Shown here piece after piece: positions 1 through 9,934 of a stretch of DNA of 64,000 nt. Numbering within the stretch: position 1 is the first letter of the stretch; each line of letters opens with the position of its first letter. Origin of the DNA: Rhodocytophaga aerolata. Its GTDB lineage: Bacteria > Bacteroidota > Bacteroidia > Cytophagales > 172606-1. Under the pieces are notes generated by a model, which was not told the origin of the DNA, did no database searches, and worked only from the letters and a program-made list of their open reading frames with translations. The DNA is taken from assembly GCF_030503435.1 (NCBI RefSeq), contig NZ_JAUKPO010000008.1, positions 1 to 64,000 on the forward strand. Reading direction: 5' to 3'. A program made the position numbers and the translations under genes.

Positions 1-320
1 GTTAAGATAATTATTTTCGCTTAACTTACCGTCTAGTCAAAGGTAGCAGGTTCACAATGTATAAATGACATCCTGAGGCAGATACTATTCTAAGTTAGAT
101 TTTTTTATAATTGAATAATCATTGATTAGGGCAAATGAGTATTCTTTGCAGAGAACAATCATTTGTTGTAAGAAGTGCACTAATTGTAATAATTCAAAAA
201 TCTTCTCCGGAAAGAATAATTAGTAGACAAAAATTTTACTGTTGTAATACAATAATATATATTAATATTGCACAGAAGGCTAAAACTACTTTTATCTGCC
301 TACTAATTTTCGATAAATTT
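1..320. other. AT-rich left-edge region without a recognised gene
   Basis: This stretch precedes the first gene. An open frame continues upstream of the methyltransferase from about 135, but the encoded residues resemble no domain and are rich in rare-looking AT codons, so I read it as leader. No RNA gene, terminator or repeat is evident. Confidence 0.4.
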
Positions 321-1106
321 ATGTATGAAAAGGATTTATTAAGAACTATCCTAAATCAAATTGCCGTAGATGAAAACTTAGAATTTATTCATCTAATTAA
401 TGAAAAAATTCATCCAAAAGATGAAATGTATATTAAAGGAAAAGAAGATCACTACTTTAAGGTTGGGCTTTCAGCTATATCTTGTATAGAGAAAGCATTA
501 ATTGTATCAGGAGTAAAGAGAGAATCGATTAACAATATTTTAGACTTTCCTTGTGGTTATGGTAGAGTTATGCGGTTCTTAAGAGCTTATTTTCCTCAAG
601 CTACAATTGCAGGCTCAGAGATTGATGAGAATTATTTAGAGTTTTGTCAAAAAGAATTTGCCTGCTTACCAATTCTTTCAAATACTGACTTCACAAGAAT
701 TAAATTTAATACTAAATATAATCTTATCTGGTGTGGATCTTTATTTACTCATCTTTCTAAAGATAAATTTATTAAGCTTTTGCAAGTTTTTACACATATC
801 CTTGAATCAGATGGATTACTTGTGTTTACAAATCATGGCCGATTTAGTTTAACAGCTTTAAAAAATCGCTGGTATGGTATTGATAAAAAAAAGAGGAGAA
901 TCGTAGAATTTGGCTACAAGTTTTTAAATTATGGCTATACAGACTATGCGTTTTCTAAGAATTATGGATTATCATTAATAAAACCATCATGGATTATTAA
1001 ACAACTTGAAAAAAGTACAAGCTTGAAAATAATTATGTATCTTGAAAAAGGTTGGGATAACCACCAAGATGTCATTGTATGCAAAAAAGAATCTGTAATG
1101 ATGTAA
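321..1106 (+). CDS. class I SAM-dependent methyltransferase, AT-rich
   Basis: This gene encodes about 261 residues when started at the ATG at 321. The frame is open from 135, but the extra 62 residues look non-conserved. A Rossmann-type SAM site is visible as DFPCGYGR at about residues 75-82, followed by the acidic SEID at about 99-102 and a conserved-looking YNLIWCGSLFTHL segment. Together these fit the Methyltransf_25/11 superfamily. The substrate cannot be told. Base composition is strikingly AT-rich, with many AAA, ATT and TTA codons, unlike the fabG gene that follows, which suggests recent transfer or membership of a cell-surface polysaccharide island to the left of the window. The product is probably cytoplasmic and soluble, with no signal peptide or membrane segment. 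Confidence 0.75.
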   Translation: MYEKDLLRTILNQIAVDENLEFIHLINEKIHPKDEMYIKGKEDHYFKVGLSAISCIEKALIVSGVKRESINNILDFPCGYGRVMRFLRAYFPQATIAGSEIDENYLEFCQKEFACLPILSNTDFTRIKFNTKYNLIWCGSLFTHLSKDKFIKLLQVFTHILESDGLLVFTNHGRFSLTALKNRWYGIDKKKRRIVEFGYKFLNYGYTDYAFSKNYGLSLIKPSWIIKQLEKSTSLKIIMYLEKGWDNHQDVIVCKKESVMM

Positions 1107-1200
1107 ACACAACTCTCTTAGCTTTTATTTACTAATATATATACGCAATGAAAATAATATGTTTTTGTTGCGTTTTGATTTTTAAGCGAAACAACATCAC

Positions 1201-1947
1201 ATGAATTTACTCAAAGGAAAAACAGCGTTAATTACCGGTGCATCCAAAGGAATAGGACGCTCCATAGCCAGAAGATACGCTGAAGAAGGAGCTAATGTAG
1301 CCTTTACGTATCTGTCGAGTGTAGAAAAAGGACAAGCACTAGAACAAGAACTGGCTGCGCTTGGCGTAAAAGCTAAAGGATACCGCTCTGATGCAGCCGA
1401 CTACAAAGCCGCCGAAGAACTGGTAAATCAGGTAGTTAGCGACTTTGGCTCTCTGGAAATTGTGGTAAACAATGCCGGTATTACCAAAGATGGGTTACTG
1501 ATGCGTATGTCGGAAGAGCAGTGGGATGCCGTAATTAATACCAATCTCAAGTCTGTGTTTAATGTAACCAAAGCCGCCACCAGGGTGTTAATGAAACAGA
1601 AAAATGGTTCTTTTATCAATATTACTTCTGTGGTAGGTTTACGGGGCAATGCCGGACAAGCAAACTATGCCGCTTCTAAAGCAGGAATTATTGGTTTTAC
1701 TAAATCTGTGGCTTTAGAACTAGGTTCCAGAAATATCCGGGCTAATGCGATTGCTCCCGGATTTATAGAAACTGAAATGACTGGCGAACTGGATCAGAAA
1801 GTGGTAGATGAATGGAAACAGGGTATTCCGCTAAAAAGGGCTGGCAGTGCAGATGAAGTAGCAGATTGTGCTGTTTTTCTGGGATCAGACCTTTCTAAAT
1901 ACATTACCGGCCAGGTATTACAAGTAGATGGCGGCATGCTAACGTAA
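1201..1947 (+). CDS. fabG: 3-oxoacyl-[acyl-carrier-protein] reductase (FabG type SDR)
   Basis: The 248-residue product is a classical short-chain dehydrogenase of normal FabG length. It has the NADP-binding TGASKGIG motif at residues 12-19, NNAG at 90-93, the catalytic Ser at 143 and the YAASK signature with Tyr156 and Lys160. The C-terminus ends in ITGQVLQVDGGM, typical of FabG. FabG reduces 3-oxoacyl-ACP to 3-hydroxyacyl-ACP with NADPH in cytoplasmic fatty-acid elongation. The gene stands alone, not in a fab cluster, and is followed by a strong hairpin at 2021. A different SDR substrate cannot be excluded from sequence, but the resemblance to FabG is close. Confidence 0.88.
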   Translation: MNLLKGKTALITGASKGIGRSIARRYAEEGANVAFTYLSSVEKGQALEQELAALGVKAKGYRSDAADYKAAEELVNQVVSDFGSLEIVVNNAGITKDGLLMRMSEEQWDAVINTNLKSVFNVTKAATRVLMKQKNGSFINITSVVGLRGNAGQANYAASKAGIIGFTKSVALELGSRNIRANAIAPGFIETEMTGELDQKVVDEWKQGIPLKRAGSADEVADCAVFLGSDLSKYITGQVLQVDGGMLT

Positions 1948-2020
1948 ACTTAAGCTTAGTTAAGGCTTATTGAATAGACTATTATTCTAGAAGTAGGCTA
2001 CAAAAGTAATTTACCTTTGG

Positions 2021-2058
2021 GAAGCAGAAAGATATACCATGTCTTTCTGCTTCTTCTG
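2021..2058 (+). terminator. hairpin downstream of fabG
   Basis: A perfect 12-bp stem (2021-2032 with 2042-2053) and a 9-nt loop are followed by a T-rich stretch. It probably ends the fabG transcript. Confidence 0.6.
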
Positions 2059-2223
2059 TTAGTTGAAGCTTATTACCTGAATACATGCCCGCAAAAGAAA
2101 ATTAGAGGTAAATTTATAGCCAAACACTTTAGAAAACAGCTTATCATTCCTATATTGAATCCTGCCCTTTAGCAAAACAATCAAGTTTCCGATGGGTTAG
2201 TAGTTAACATTTCCTCTCTTAGT

Positions 2224-2787
2224 ATGAAGCAACTGCAAAAGTGGCAAATTCTTAAATCAGCTCTGGTATTTGACCATAAATGGTATAAACTCCGACGGGA
2301 CGAGGTGCGCCTGCCGAATGGAGCCCTCATAGATGATTATTTTGTAAGCGTGCGGGCCGAAGTAGCTATTGTATTTCCGGTAACGCAAGAAGGCGAAGTA
2401 ATTATGGTGCGGCAGTACAAACACGGCGCACAGGAGATATTGCTGGAGTTTCCCGGAGGCGTGTTCAATTCAGACAGAGAGCCGGCAGAAGAAGCAGCCA
2501 TGCGGGAATTACAAGAAGAGACCGGCTATACGTCTACCCAGATTACCAGATTATCTACGGTGTTCGATAATCCTACAAAAGATACCAACCGCATACATTT
2601 TTTTCTGGCTCAGAATGTTGAAAAACTATACGACCAGCACCTGGATAGCACGGAAGACATAGTGATAGAAAAAGTACGATTGGAACAAATTCCAGGAAAA
2701 ATCAGTAGTGGAGAAATATGTGTGGCAGGTTCCATTGCCATCTCTTTTCTAGCCTTACAACATTTGCAACAGATCACAATCAAATAG
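2224..2787 (+). CDS. Nudix hydrolase, ADP-ribose pyrophosphatase-like
   Basis: The protein has 187 residues. The Nudix helix is plain: RELQEETGY at 94-102, with a Glu (86) exactly seven residues before the Arg. The opening Gly-to-Glu spacing is one residue longer than the GX5E consensus. The preceding LLEFPGG and the upstream strand pattern resemble the ADP-ribose/GDP-mannose pyrophosphatase group, which hydrolyses nucleoside diphosphates linked to another moiety in the cytoplasm using Mg2+. The substrate cannot be fixed from sequence. The gene lies 39 bp upstream of the VWA-protein gene on the same strand and may be cotranscribed with it, with no obvious functional link. Confidence 0.85.
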   Translation: MKQLQKWQILKSALVFDHKWYKLRRDEVRLPNGALIDDYFVSVRAEVAIVFPVTQEGEVIMVRQYKHGAQEILLEFPGGVFNSDREPAEEAAMRELQEETGYTSTQITRLSTVFDNPTKDTNRIHFFLAQNVEKLYDQHLDSTEDIVIEKVRLEQIPGKISSGEICVAGSIAISFLALQHLQQITIK

Positions 2788-2826
2788 CCGCTGTAGCGTT
2801 AGTAAATAATCTGAAATATGTGAGAA

Positions 2827-4908
2827 ATGGATAAATTTCAAGTACTTATATCATCTTCGCCCTGGTTTATACTACTTTGTCTGGTGGTGGGGGCTGTTTA
2901 TGCAGCGGCCTTATATCAGAAAAAACCTCTGTGGGGCCAAAATCTTAACTGGGCGCTGGCCGCCTGCCGGTTTATAGTGGTTAGTGTGCTTTGTTTTTTA
3001 TTGCTGAGTCCGTTTGTGCGTCAGGTAAAAAACTCGTATGAAAAACCAACCATTGTACTGGCAGTAGACAATTCCCAATCAGTAGCCCTTACCAGCGACT
3101 CTGTGCAACTCAATAGCTTACTTACCAAACTGGAACGTATGCGTCAGGAGATGCAGGAAAAAAACGTAAATGTAGATGTTCAGTTACTGGATGAAAGTGA
3201 GGCTACCACTCTCCGAAGCGGTATTTTTCAGAACACCTCTACAAACCTGAGCCAGATGCTGAACAACATCAACAGCAATTACCAGAACCGGAATCTGGCT
3301 GGCGTAGTACTAGTATCGGATGGTATATACAATCAGGGTACTTCTCCGGAATATCAGCGGTATAACTTTCCTATTTATCCGGTAGCTTTAGGCGATACGG
3401 TTGCCAAAAAAGATATCAATCTAAAAGTATTGCATTATAATAAGATCACCTATTTGGAGAACAAATTCCCGGTAGTAGCAGAAATTCATAGTACCGGGTA
3501 TTCGGGCAAACTGGCCACTGTGCTGCTCAAACAAAACGGCAAAGTGCTGGAAAAGAAAAGCATCTCTTTAAAAGGGGAAAATACTGTACAGGAAGTAACC
3601 TTTGTGCATGAAGCCAAAAACAAAGGAATGCAGCATTACGTGGTAGAGATAGATATGCTGGAAGGCGAATTTACCGGACAGAACAATGGCCGTGATGCTT
3701 ATATAGATATTATTGACGGGAAAGAAAAAATCCTGCTTCTGGCTCTGGCTCCCCATCCGGATATAAAAGCCATTAAAAGTATTCTGGAAAAAAACGAAAA
3801 CTACCAGCTGGACATTGTTGTTGCCGGCAACGGAACACCTAAGGAAACTAAATACGACTTAGTTATTTTGCATCAAATTCCAGATAACTATAATACCGGA
3901 ACGGCTGTAGCCCGCAAATACCTGGAAGGCAATACCCCTATCTGGTATATTCTGGGAAATCAGAGCAATGTTAACCAGTACAACAGTGTAAATAACCTGG
4001 TAAAAATAGGCACACGTATGGGACAGACAGATCAGGTTACACCGGCTTTCAACAAGAACTTTACTATTTTCCGCTTTACCCCAGAACAAGCAACCTTACT
4101 ACAAAAACTACCCCCGGTTTCGGTTCCTTTCGGTGAATATAAAGCCACTGCTAATACAGAAGTTATTCTTTACCAGAAAGTAGGAGCCTTAGTTACCAAT
4201 AAACCATTGCTGGCTGTAAATACCGATAAAACTAAAAAATCGGCTGTAATGGCGGGCGAAGGCTTATGGGAATGGTGGCTGGAAGAATACAACCTTACAG
4301 AAAAACACGAAGCCGTAGACGATCTGGTGAATAAGCTGGTGCAATACCTGTCTGCGAAAGAAGATAAACGAAAACTACGCGTTTACCCCATTGCCGATGA
4401 ATTTCTGGCTACCGAGAAAGTAGTATTTGAAGCAGAAACCTACAATGATATCTATGAGCGGATTTATGATATTCCTATCCGGCTGCAAATCACCGATGAA
4501 GCAAACAAGGTGAATAATTATTCCTTCACCAATTCGGAAAGCAACTCCCGTTTTGAAGTCAGTAGCTTGAGTAAAGGCATATATACCTACAAAGCTACGG
4601 CACAGGTACAAGGTAAATCAGAAACGGTTACTGGTGAATTCCGGGTAAAAGATCTGCAACTGGAAGCCCTGACCACTACCGCCGACCATAACTTGCTGCG
4701 CAAGCTGGCAGAAGCCACAAACGGCAAATTCTATCTACCAACAGAAGTAGATCAGTTAACCGCCTCTCTGACTCAGAATCCACCGCCAGACGTAATTCAG
4801 ACCAGCGAAGAACTACTGGAGCTTATTCACCTGAAATGGTTGTTTTTCCTGTTGCTGGCACTGTTAACCCTTGAGTGGGGCACACGCAAATATCAGGGAG
4901 CTTACTAG
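2827..4908 (+). CDS. membrane-anchored VWA-domain protein
   Basis: The product has 693 residues. Two hydrophobic segments occur at about residues 13-30 and 42-65, followed by a von Willebrand A fold (about 75-190) that begins VLAVDNSQSV, so it keeps the DxSxS metal-site motif. It contains LVSDGIYNQG, typical of the second half of a VWA domain. A long extracytoplasmic region with Ig-like beta character follows, and a last membrane segment lies near residues 670-686. The architecture resembles the large VWA proteins of Bacteroidota with terminal membrane helices. Their molecular role is unknown; VWA domains usually mediate metal-dependent protein contacts. A clear terminator follows at 4958. 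Confidence 0.8.
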   Translation: MDKFQVLISSSPWFILLCLVVGAVYAAALYQKKPLWGQNLNWALAACRFIVVSVLCFLLLSPFVRQVKNSYEKPTIVLAVDNSQSVALTSDSVQLNSLLTKLERMRQEMQEKNVNVDVQLLDESEATTLRSGIFQNTSTNLSQMLNNINSNYQNRNLAGVVLVSDGIYNQGTSPEYQRYNFPIYPVALGDTVAKKDINLKVLHYNKITYLENKFPVVAEIHSTGYSGKLATVLLKQNGKVLEKKSISLKGENTVQEVTFVHEAKNKGMQHYVVEIDMLEGEFTGQNNGRDAYIDIIDGKEKILLLALAPHPDIKAIKSILEKNENYQLDIVVAGNGTPKETKYDLVILHQIPDNYNTGTAVARKYLEGNTPIWYILGNQSNVNQYNSVNNLVKIGTRMGQTDQVTPAFNKNFTIFRFTPEQATLLQKLPPVSVPFGEYKATANTEVILYQKVGALVTNKPLLAVNTDKTKKSAVMAGEGLWEWWLEEYNLTEKHEAVDDLVNKLVQYLSAKEDKRKLRVYPIADEFLATEKVVFEAETYNDIYERIYDIPIRLQITDEANKVNNYSFTNSESNSRFEVSSLSKGIYTYKATAQVQGKSETVTGEFRVKDLQLEALTTTADHNLLRKLAEATNGKFYLPTEVDQLTASLTQNPPPDVIQTSEELLELIHLKWLFFLLLALLTLEWGTRKYQGAY

Positions 4909-4957
4909 CACAACATACTGCTTTATATAAGCAACATCTGGTAGAAAATATTACAGA

Positions 4958-4995
4958 AAAGCATTAAGCCTGTCACGCCTTAGTGCTTTTTTTAT
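4958..4995 (+). terminator. rho-independent terminator after the VWA gene
   Basis: An 11-bp stem with one G-T pair (4958-4968 with 4979-4989) is followed by an uninterrupted T-run. Confidence 0.8.
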
Positions 4996-5210
4996 TTATC
5001 CATGAAAATGTAGGATAAGATATAGAATCTGTCTGGAGAGTGAACATCCATCTGGACAGAACTGTTGCCTTATATATTCCAAATTCGTAACACAACTACC
5101 TATTACCTCTATTGTTCATGTGTCTCATAGTATAGCCCTATCACGTTTGTACCTCCGGGCAATAGCGGCTGTATGTTGAGTAAATGGAACACAAACCACC
5201 CTACACGTAT

Positions 5211-6452
5211 ATGAAAAACAAAGAACGCATTATTCTGTTGATACTAGCCTGTATCAACTTTACCCATATCATCGATTTTATGATCATGATGCCACTGGGG
5301 ACGTATCTGATGCCTTTATTTAAAATTAATCCGCAACAGTTCAGCTTCATTGTATCTGCGTATACATTCAGCGCCGGAATTAGTGGTTTTGTTGCCGCCT
5401 TTTTTGTAGATAAATTCGATCGTAAGAGTGTACTCTTACTGGGCTATATTGGTTTTATTGCCGGAACGTTTGCCTGTGCTTTTGCTCCTACCTATGAATT
5501 GCTGGTGGCTGCGCGTATTTTCGCCGGTAGTTTTGGCGGATTAATTGGCGCACAGGTATTATCTATTGTAGGCGATATTATTCCATTCGAAAGGCGGGGT
5601 ACAGCTATGGGAACACTGATGGCTGCGTTCTCTGTAGCTTCTGTAGTAGGCGTTCCGGTAGGATTGTTTCTGGCTGCGGAAATCAGCTGGCATGCTCCTT
5701 TTATTGCTGTAGGCTTAATTGGCCTGGTAGTTATTCCCCTGGTGTACTTTTATATTCCTACCATGACCGGGCACATTCAGAAATTGTCTTATAAACCAAG
5801 CCCGTTTGCTGTTATTACTAACATAGTAAACGATGCTAACCAGCAAAGAGGCCTTTTGCTGATGATTATTCTGCAACTGGGGCATTTTTCTATCATCCCG
5901 TTTATCGCGCCGTATATGGTGTCCAATGTTGGCTTTACCGAACATCAGGTTACGTATATTTACCTGGTAGGGGGTGCATTAACATTCTTTACCTCACCAT
6001 TAGTGGGTAAACTGGCAGATAAATACGGAAAATTTATTGTACTCAGTATATTTATTGTACTCTCTGCCGGGCCGGTTTTTCTAATAACACATATGCCCCC
6101 TATTCCTTATTATTATGTATTAGTGGTTACTGCCTTTTTCTTCATTTTCTCTGGTGGGCGGATGATTCCGGCTCAGGCGATGATTACAGCCGTAGTAACC
6201 CCACAACAGCGGGGCGGATTTATGAGTATAAACTCCTCTGTACAGCAGCTAGCTTCCGGAGCCGCTGCCATGCTGGCTGGGGCTATTGTAACCACCAATG
6301 AAGCCGGGCAATTACAGAACTATAATTATGTGGGTATTGTCGGTATTATCATCAGCTTATTCAGCATTGTTATTGCCAAAAAGTTAAAAACGGTTAATCC
6401 TGCATCAGAGGTACCACCACAGCCAGTGGAAGCGAAAGTAACGGCTGAGTAA
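5211..6452 (+). CDS. MFS transporter
   Basis: The product is about 413 residues from the ATG at 5211 (MKNKERII). The frame also offers an ATG nine codons earlier, which adds only polar residues. About twelve hydrophobic helices are visible. An RKS-type basic loop follows the second helix (DKFDRKS), as in the MFS loop 2-3 signature, and a related LADKYGK motif marks the second half. It is an inner-membrane secondary transporter. The arrangement is like the DHA1 drug-efflux or sugar-efflux groups, but the substrate cannot be assigned. The C-terminal tail is short and polar. It converges with gap and the two share a bidirectional terminator. Confidence 0.85.
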   Translation: MKNKERIILLILACINFTHIIDFMIMMPLGTYLMPLFKINPQQFSFIVSAYTFSAGISGFVAAFFVDKFDRKSVLLLGYIGFIAGTFACAFAPTYELLVAARIFAGSFGGLIGAQVLSIVGDIIPFERRGTAMGTLMAAFSVASVVGVPVGLFLAAEISWHAPFIAVGLIGLVVIPLVYFYIPTMTGHIQKLSYKPSPFAVITNIVNDANQQRGLLLMIILQLGHFSIIPFIAPYMVSNVGFTEHQVTYIYLVGGALTFFTSPLVGKLADKYGKFIVLSIFIVLSAGPVFLITHMPPIPYYYVLVVTAFFFIFSGGRMIPAQAMITAVVTPQQRGGFMSINSSVQQLASGAAAMLAGAIVTTNEAGQLQNYNYVGIVGIIISLFSIVIAKKLKTVNPASEVPPQPVEAKVTAE

Positions 6453-6483
6453 GCTACTGTTTCTTATGGCAGATTATATAAAT

Positions 6484-6510
6484 AAAAAAACGCCTTAGAG
6501 GCGTTTTTTT
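6484..6510. terminator. bidirectional terminator between the MFS gene and gap
   Basis: The sequence is an A7 run, CGCC, a 5-nt loop, GGCG and a T7 run (6484-6494 paired with 6500-6510). The symmetry gives a T-run after the stem on both strands, serving the convergent genes. Confidence 0.9.
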
Positions 6511-6536
6511 ATTTATTAGAATGTATTGAGCTTGTA

Positions 6537-7556
<1,020 letters not shown>

Positions 7557-7583
7557 TTAGTTTGTGAAACAATCTTCTGACCG

Positions 7584-7614
7584 CAATATTACAATCATTA
7601 CTTACCAAAATCAA
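7584..7614 (-). promoter_or_regulatory. candidate promoter of gap
   Basis: Read on the minus strand, TTG (7612-7614) is followed after 20 nt by TAATATTG (7584-7591). This differs at one position from the Bacteroidota -7 consensus TAnnTTTG. It would give a leader of about 35 nt. The assignment is by pattern only. Confidence 0.4.
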
Positions 7615-7659
7615 GCAATTAAGACTTTACTCATCTGAGTTTTTTTATAATAGGATAAG

Positions 7660-8382
7660 TCAATAATTTTCTTTGATAAGTGCTTCAATCTCAGTTGGCG
7701 ACAAGTAGTAATCGCTGCCCAGGTTCGTTTCATCGTATTTCATTACCTGGCGTGCATACTGGGAATAGTGCAGCAATTGCCAGCCCAGCCCATGAAACAA
7801 GGCACGCCGGTCAGTATTTTTTTCAAAAGCAGCTCTGAAATCAGGAAAAGGATAATTCAGGGCAATAAGCAACATCTGGGCAACATTCTTATCTAAATAA
7901 TACGCTGTATGTGCCAGTTCATGCCCGATAATGCCTATTTGGGCATTAAAAGGTATGCGGTGCAGAAGTATAGGTTCCAGTTCGTCAATAGACTTTGTAC
8001 TAATGATGACGTTGTATTGCCATGTATCTTTCGCTCCCAGCATACTGGCAGGCTCGGGCCGGGAAGCTAGGGGCAAAAAGGCTTCTTCTTCATAAAAATT
8101 AATAAAAACCTCTTTTAACTCAGGATAATGAGATAAAGCCAGTAGTGTCTGTAGTTCATATTTTTTTAACAGGCGTTTATTCCGGCCATAGAGTTGCTTC
8201 AAACTATCCAGGTTATACAATATGTCAGCCTTGTATTCTTCTACAATACCTGTAACAGAGGCAGGTGTTGGTTCCGGCGGCACCAAATGTTTTCCTGCCA
8301 GATAAATAATGGCTACGATAACGGCTAGTATACCAAATAACCATAAAAACCGGTAAAGTCCATGCTTTCGGTAGTAGTCCAT
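7660..8382 (-). CDS. membrane-anchored protein with HExxH motif, putative metallopeptidase
   Basis: The product has 240 residues. It has one N-terminal membrane helix (about residues 10-29) and then a soluble, presumably periplasmic domain. The motif GHELAHTAYYLD at about 153-164 is a zincin HExxH, and a later segment with Glu and Asp (FEKNTDRRALFHG) could supply a third ligand. I do not recognise the family by name. The gene starts only 15 bp after the stop of porP/sprF and so is probably in one operon with it. The peptidase call is inference from the motif and context. Confidence 0.65.
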   Translation of the reverse strand: MDYYRKHGLYRFLWLFGILAVIVAIIYLAGKHLVPPEPTPASVTGIVEEYKADILYNLDSLKQLYGRNKRLLKKYELQTLLALSHYPELKEVFINFYEEEAFLPLASRPEPASMLGAKDTWQYNVIISTKSIDELEPILLHRIPFNAQIGIIGHELAHTAYYLDKNVAQMLLIALNYPFPDFRAAFEKNTDRRALFHGLGWQLLHYSQYARQVMKYDETNLGSDYYLSPTEIEALIKENY

Positions 8383-8397
8383 CTCACGCCTGCTCTA

Positions 8398-9420
8398 TCA
8401 GAACTTAGGACAGGGAATACGTTTAGCAAAGCGGCTGCGGGGTTGCGGGCTGTTGAAGATATAACTTAACGAAAGTTCATGCGCCCCCCCACTGGCAGGC
8501 CCCAGATTAGAAATAGTTAAATCGTAGCTATAGCCCACAGACAAACTTTCATACTTAAACCCGAATAAAAAGATAACGGCATCGCTGTTATTCAAGCCTG
8601 GTTCATATTGTTTGATGGGCAAGCCCCGGTACCATAAGCCGAACACTAATGGATCATAGGTAGCATACAACCCGACATCCAGCTGATCGAATTTGCCCTG
8701 CATTTTGTAGAGAATTGCTGGTGTAATGCTGCGTTCGGGAGCATCTACATTTTGCGCCAGACCATTAGCAGTAGAGGCATCCAGCGGAATTTTATAACCG
8801 GCATGAAAAGTTGTTTTCATAGGCAGGCGGCTTACATCTCCGGTTAGCGACTGGTTAGGCCGGTTCATGTGATGGGCCGATACGCCTACATAAAACCGTT
8901 CGGTATAAAGCAAACCTCCGGAAGAGAAATCCAGGTAAGACCGGTACTCTCCGGCAAAAGGCTCTGCTGTACCCTGCCCAGGGATAGGCCCTAAATTATT
9001 TAACTGGTCCCCAAACGTAAGATTAAAGAAATTAGCATCCCGCAGTACATACGATAGCTGAAACCCTGGCTGAAAGAATAAATTTTCTGATAGTTGCAGC
9101 CGGTACGAATACTGGGCACCAATATCTGTAGACCGTACCCCTCCTACCCCTTGCCGATCGTGGGTAACCAGCAAACCTACGCCACTGTTCACTTTAGGGA
9201 AGTAATAATCAAAGGAAGCCGCATAGGTGACAAAGCTGGCGTCAATGTTGGGCCACTGGTTCCGGTAGTTCACCACGGCTCTGGGTGCCAGGGCTGAGCC
9301 GGCAAACGATGGACTTAAATATAACGGGGCTGCATAAAACTGCGAGAACTGTGGATCTTGTGCAAGGGCAGTAAGAGCAGTGGCAAACAGGCAAAATAGC
9401 GTAAAGATATACTTCCTCAT
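8398..9420 (-). CDS. PorP/SprF family type IX secretion outer-membrane protein
   Basis: The 340-residue product has a signal peptide (about residues 1-20, ending ALAQ), an immediate DPQFSQFY motif, then a beta-barrel pattern and a C-terminus ending CPKF. All are typical of PorP/SprF proteins, whose genes usually accompany T9SS type B substrates. Such proteins are thought to help anchor or pass their cognate cargo at the outer membrane. The cognate here is probably the divergently encoded 1515-residue type B protein at 9935. The usual order in the phylum is cargo followed by sprF on one strand, so the divergent arrangement is slightly unusual. Confidence 0.92.
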   Translation of the reverse strand: MRKYIFTLFCLFATALTALAQDPQFSQFYAAPLYLSPSFAGSALAPRAVVNYRNQWPNIDASFVTYAASFDYYFPKVNSGVGLLVTHDRQGVGGVRSTDIGAQYSYRLQLSENLFFQPGFQLSYVLRDANFFNLTFGDQLNNLGPIPGQGTAEPFAGEYRSYLDFSSGGLLYTERFYVGVSAHHMNRPNQSLTGDVSRLPMKTTFHAGYKIPLDASTANGLAQNVDAPERSITPAILYKMQGKFDQLDVGLYATYDPLVFGLWYRGLPIKQYEPGLNNSDAVIFLFGFKYESLSVGYSYDLTISNLGPASGGAHELSLSYIFNSPQPRSRFAKRIPCPKF

Positions 9421-9934
9421 GTACGGTGTCTTAAGGGTACTATTTTATCAAAAGATCAATAAATAAATTGTTTGGTCAGTAGAATAAGCCGGCAAAATAA
9501 TCTCTACAAGCCCAGTATTCAAAGTTATAAAATTACTTTTCAATCAACCGGGTTAAATTTATAAAAAAATAGCCATTCTGCTGTATGGTATTTTCTACCT
9601 CAACGTTGAATAAGTACAAATCCATATCCTGAAATAATAATATTTAACTACCTATTTATACTATTTGCCCAGGTATAGTTTCACCTGGAATGTAACCAGG
9701 ATGCCTCTGGCTGCATGAAGCTAGAAGCTAACGTACAGATTACTTAATACACCCGGATAAGTACAGCTGATAAATATTCCGGCTAACTTACTTTCCGATA
9801 CGCAATAAGTATACTATTATTACTTCTGACAAACAGCTCTCTTCGGTAAGCGGAATGAGCACAATCCAAACGGGAATCAGTTTTTAAACAATATATATAA
9901 TTTTTAATTATTTTAGTGCAAATATCTTTACACA
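9421..9934. other. 514-bp divergent intergenic region
   Basis: This AT-rich region separates porP/sprF and the large type B protein gene and should hold both promoters. A minus-strand TAACTTTG lies at 9520-9527 with TTG 17 nt upstream (9545-9547), a possible porP promoter. On the plus strand TATCTTTA ends 4 nt before the ATG at 9935. No gene or strong hairpin is seen. Confidence 0.4.

Noticed and set aside
7630-7652. Hairpin ACTC/GAGT with T7 as a terminator of the HExxH gene
   Set aside because: The T-run lies on the plus strand, where no transcript ends; the gene is on the minus strand.
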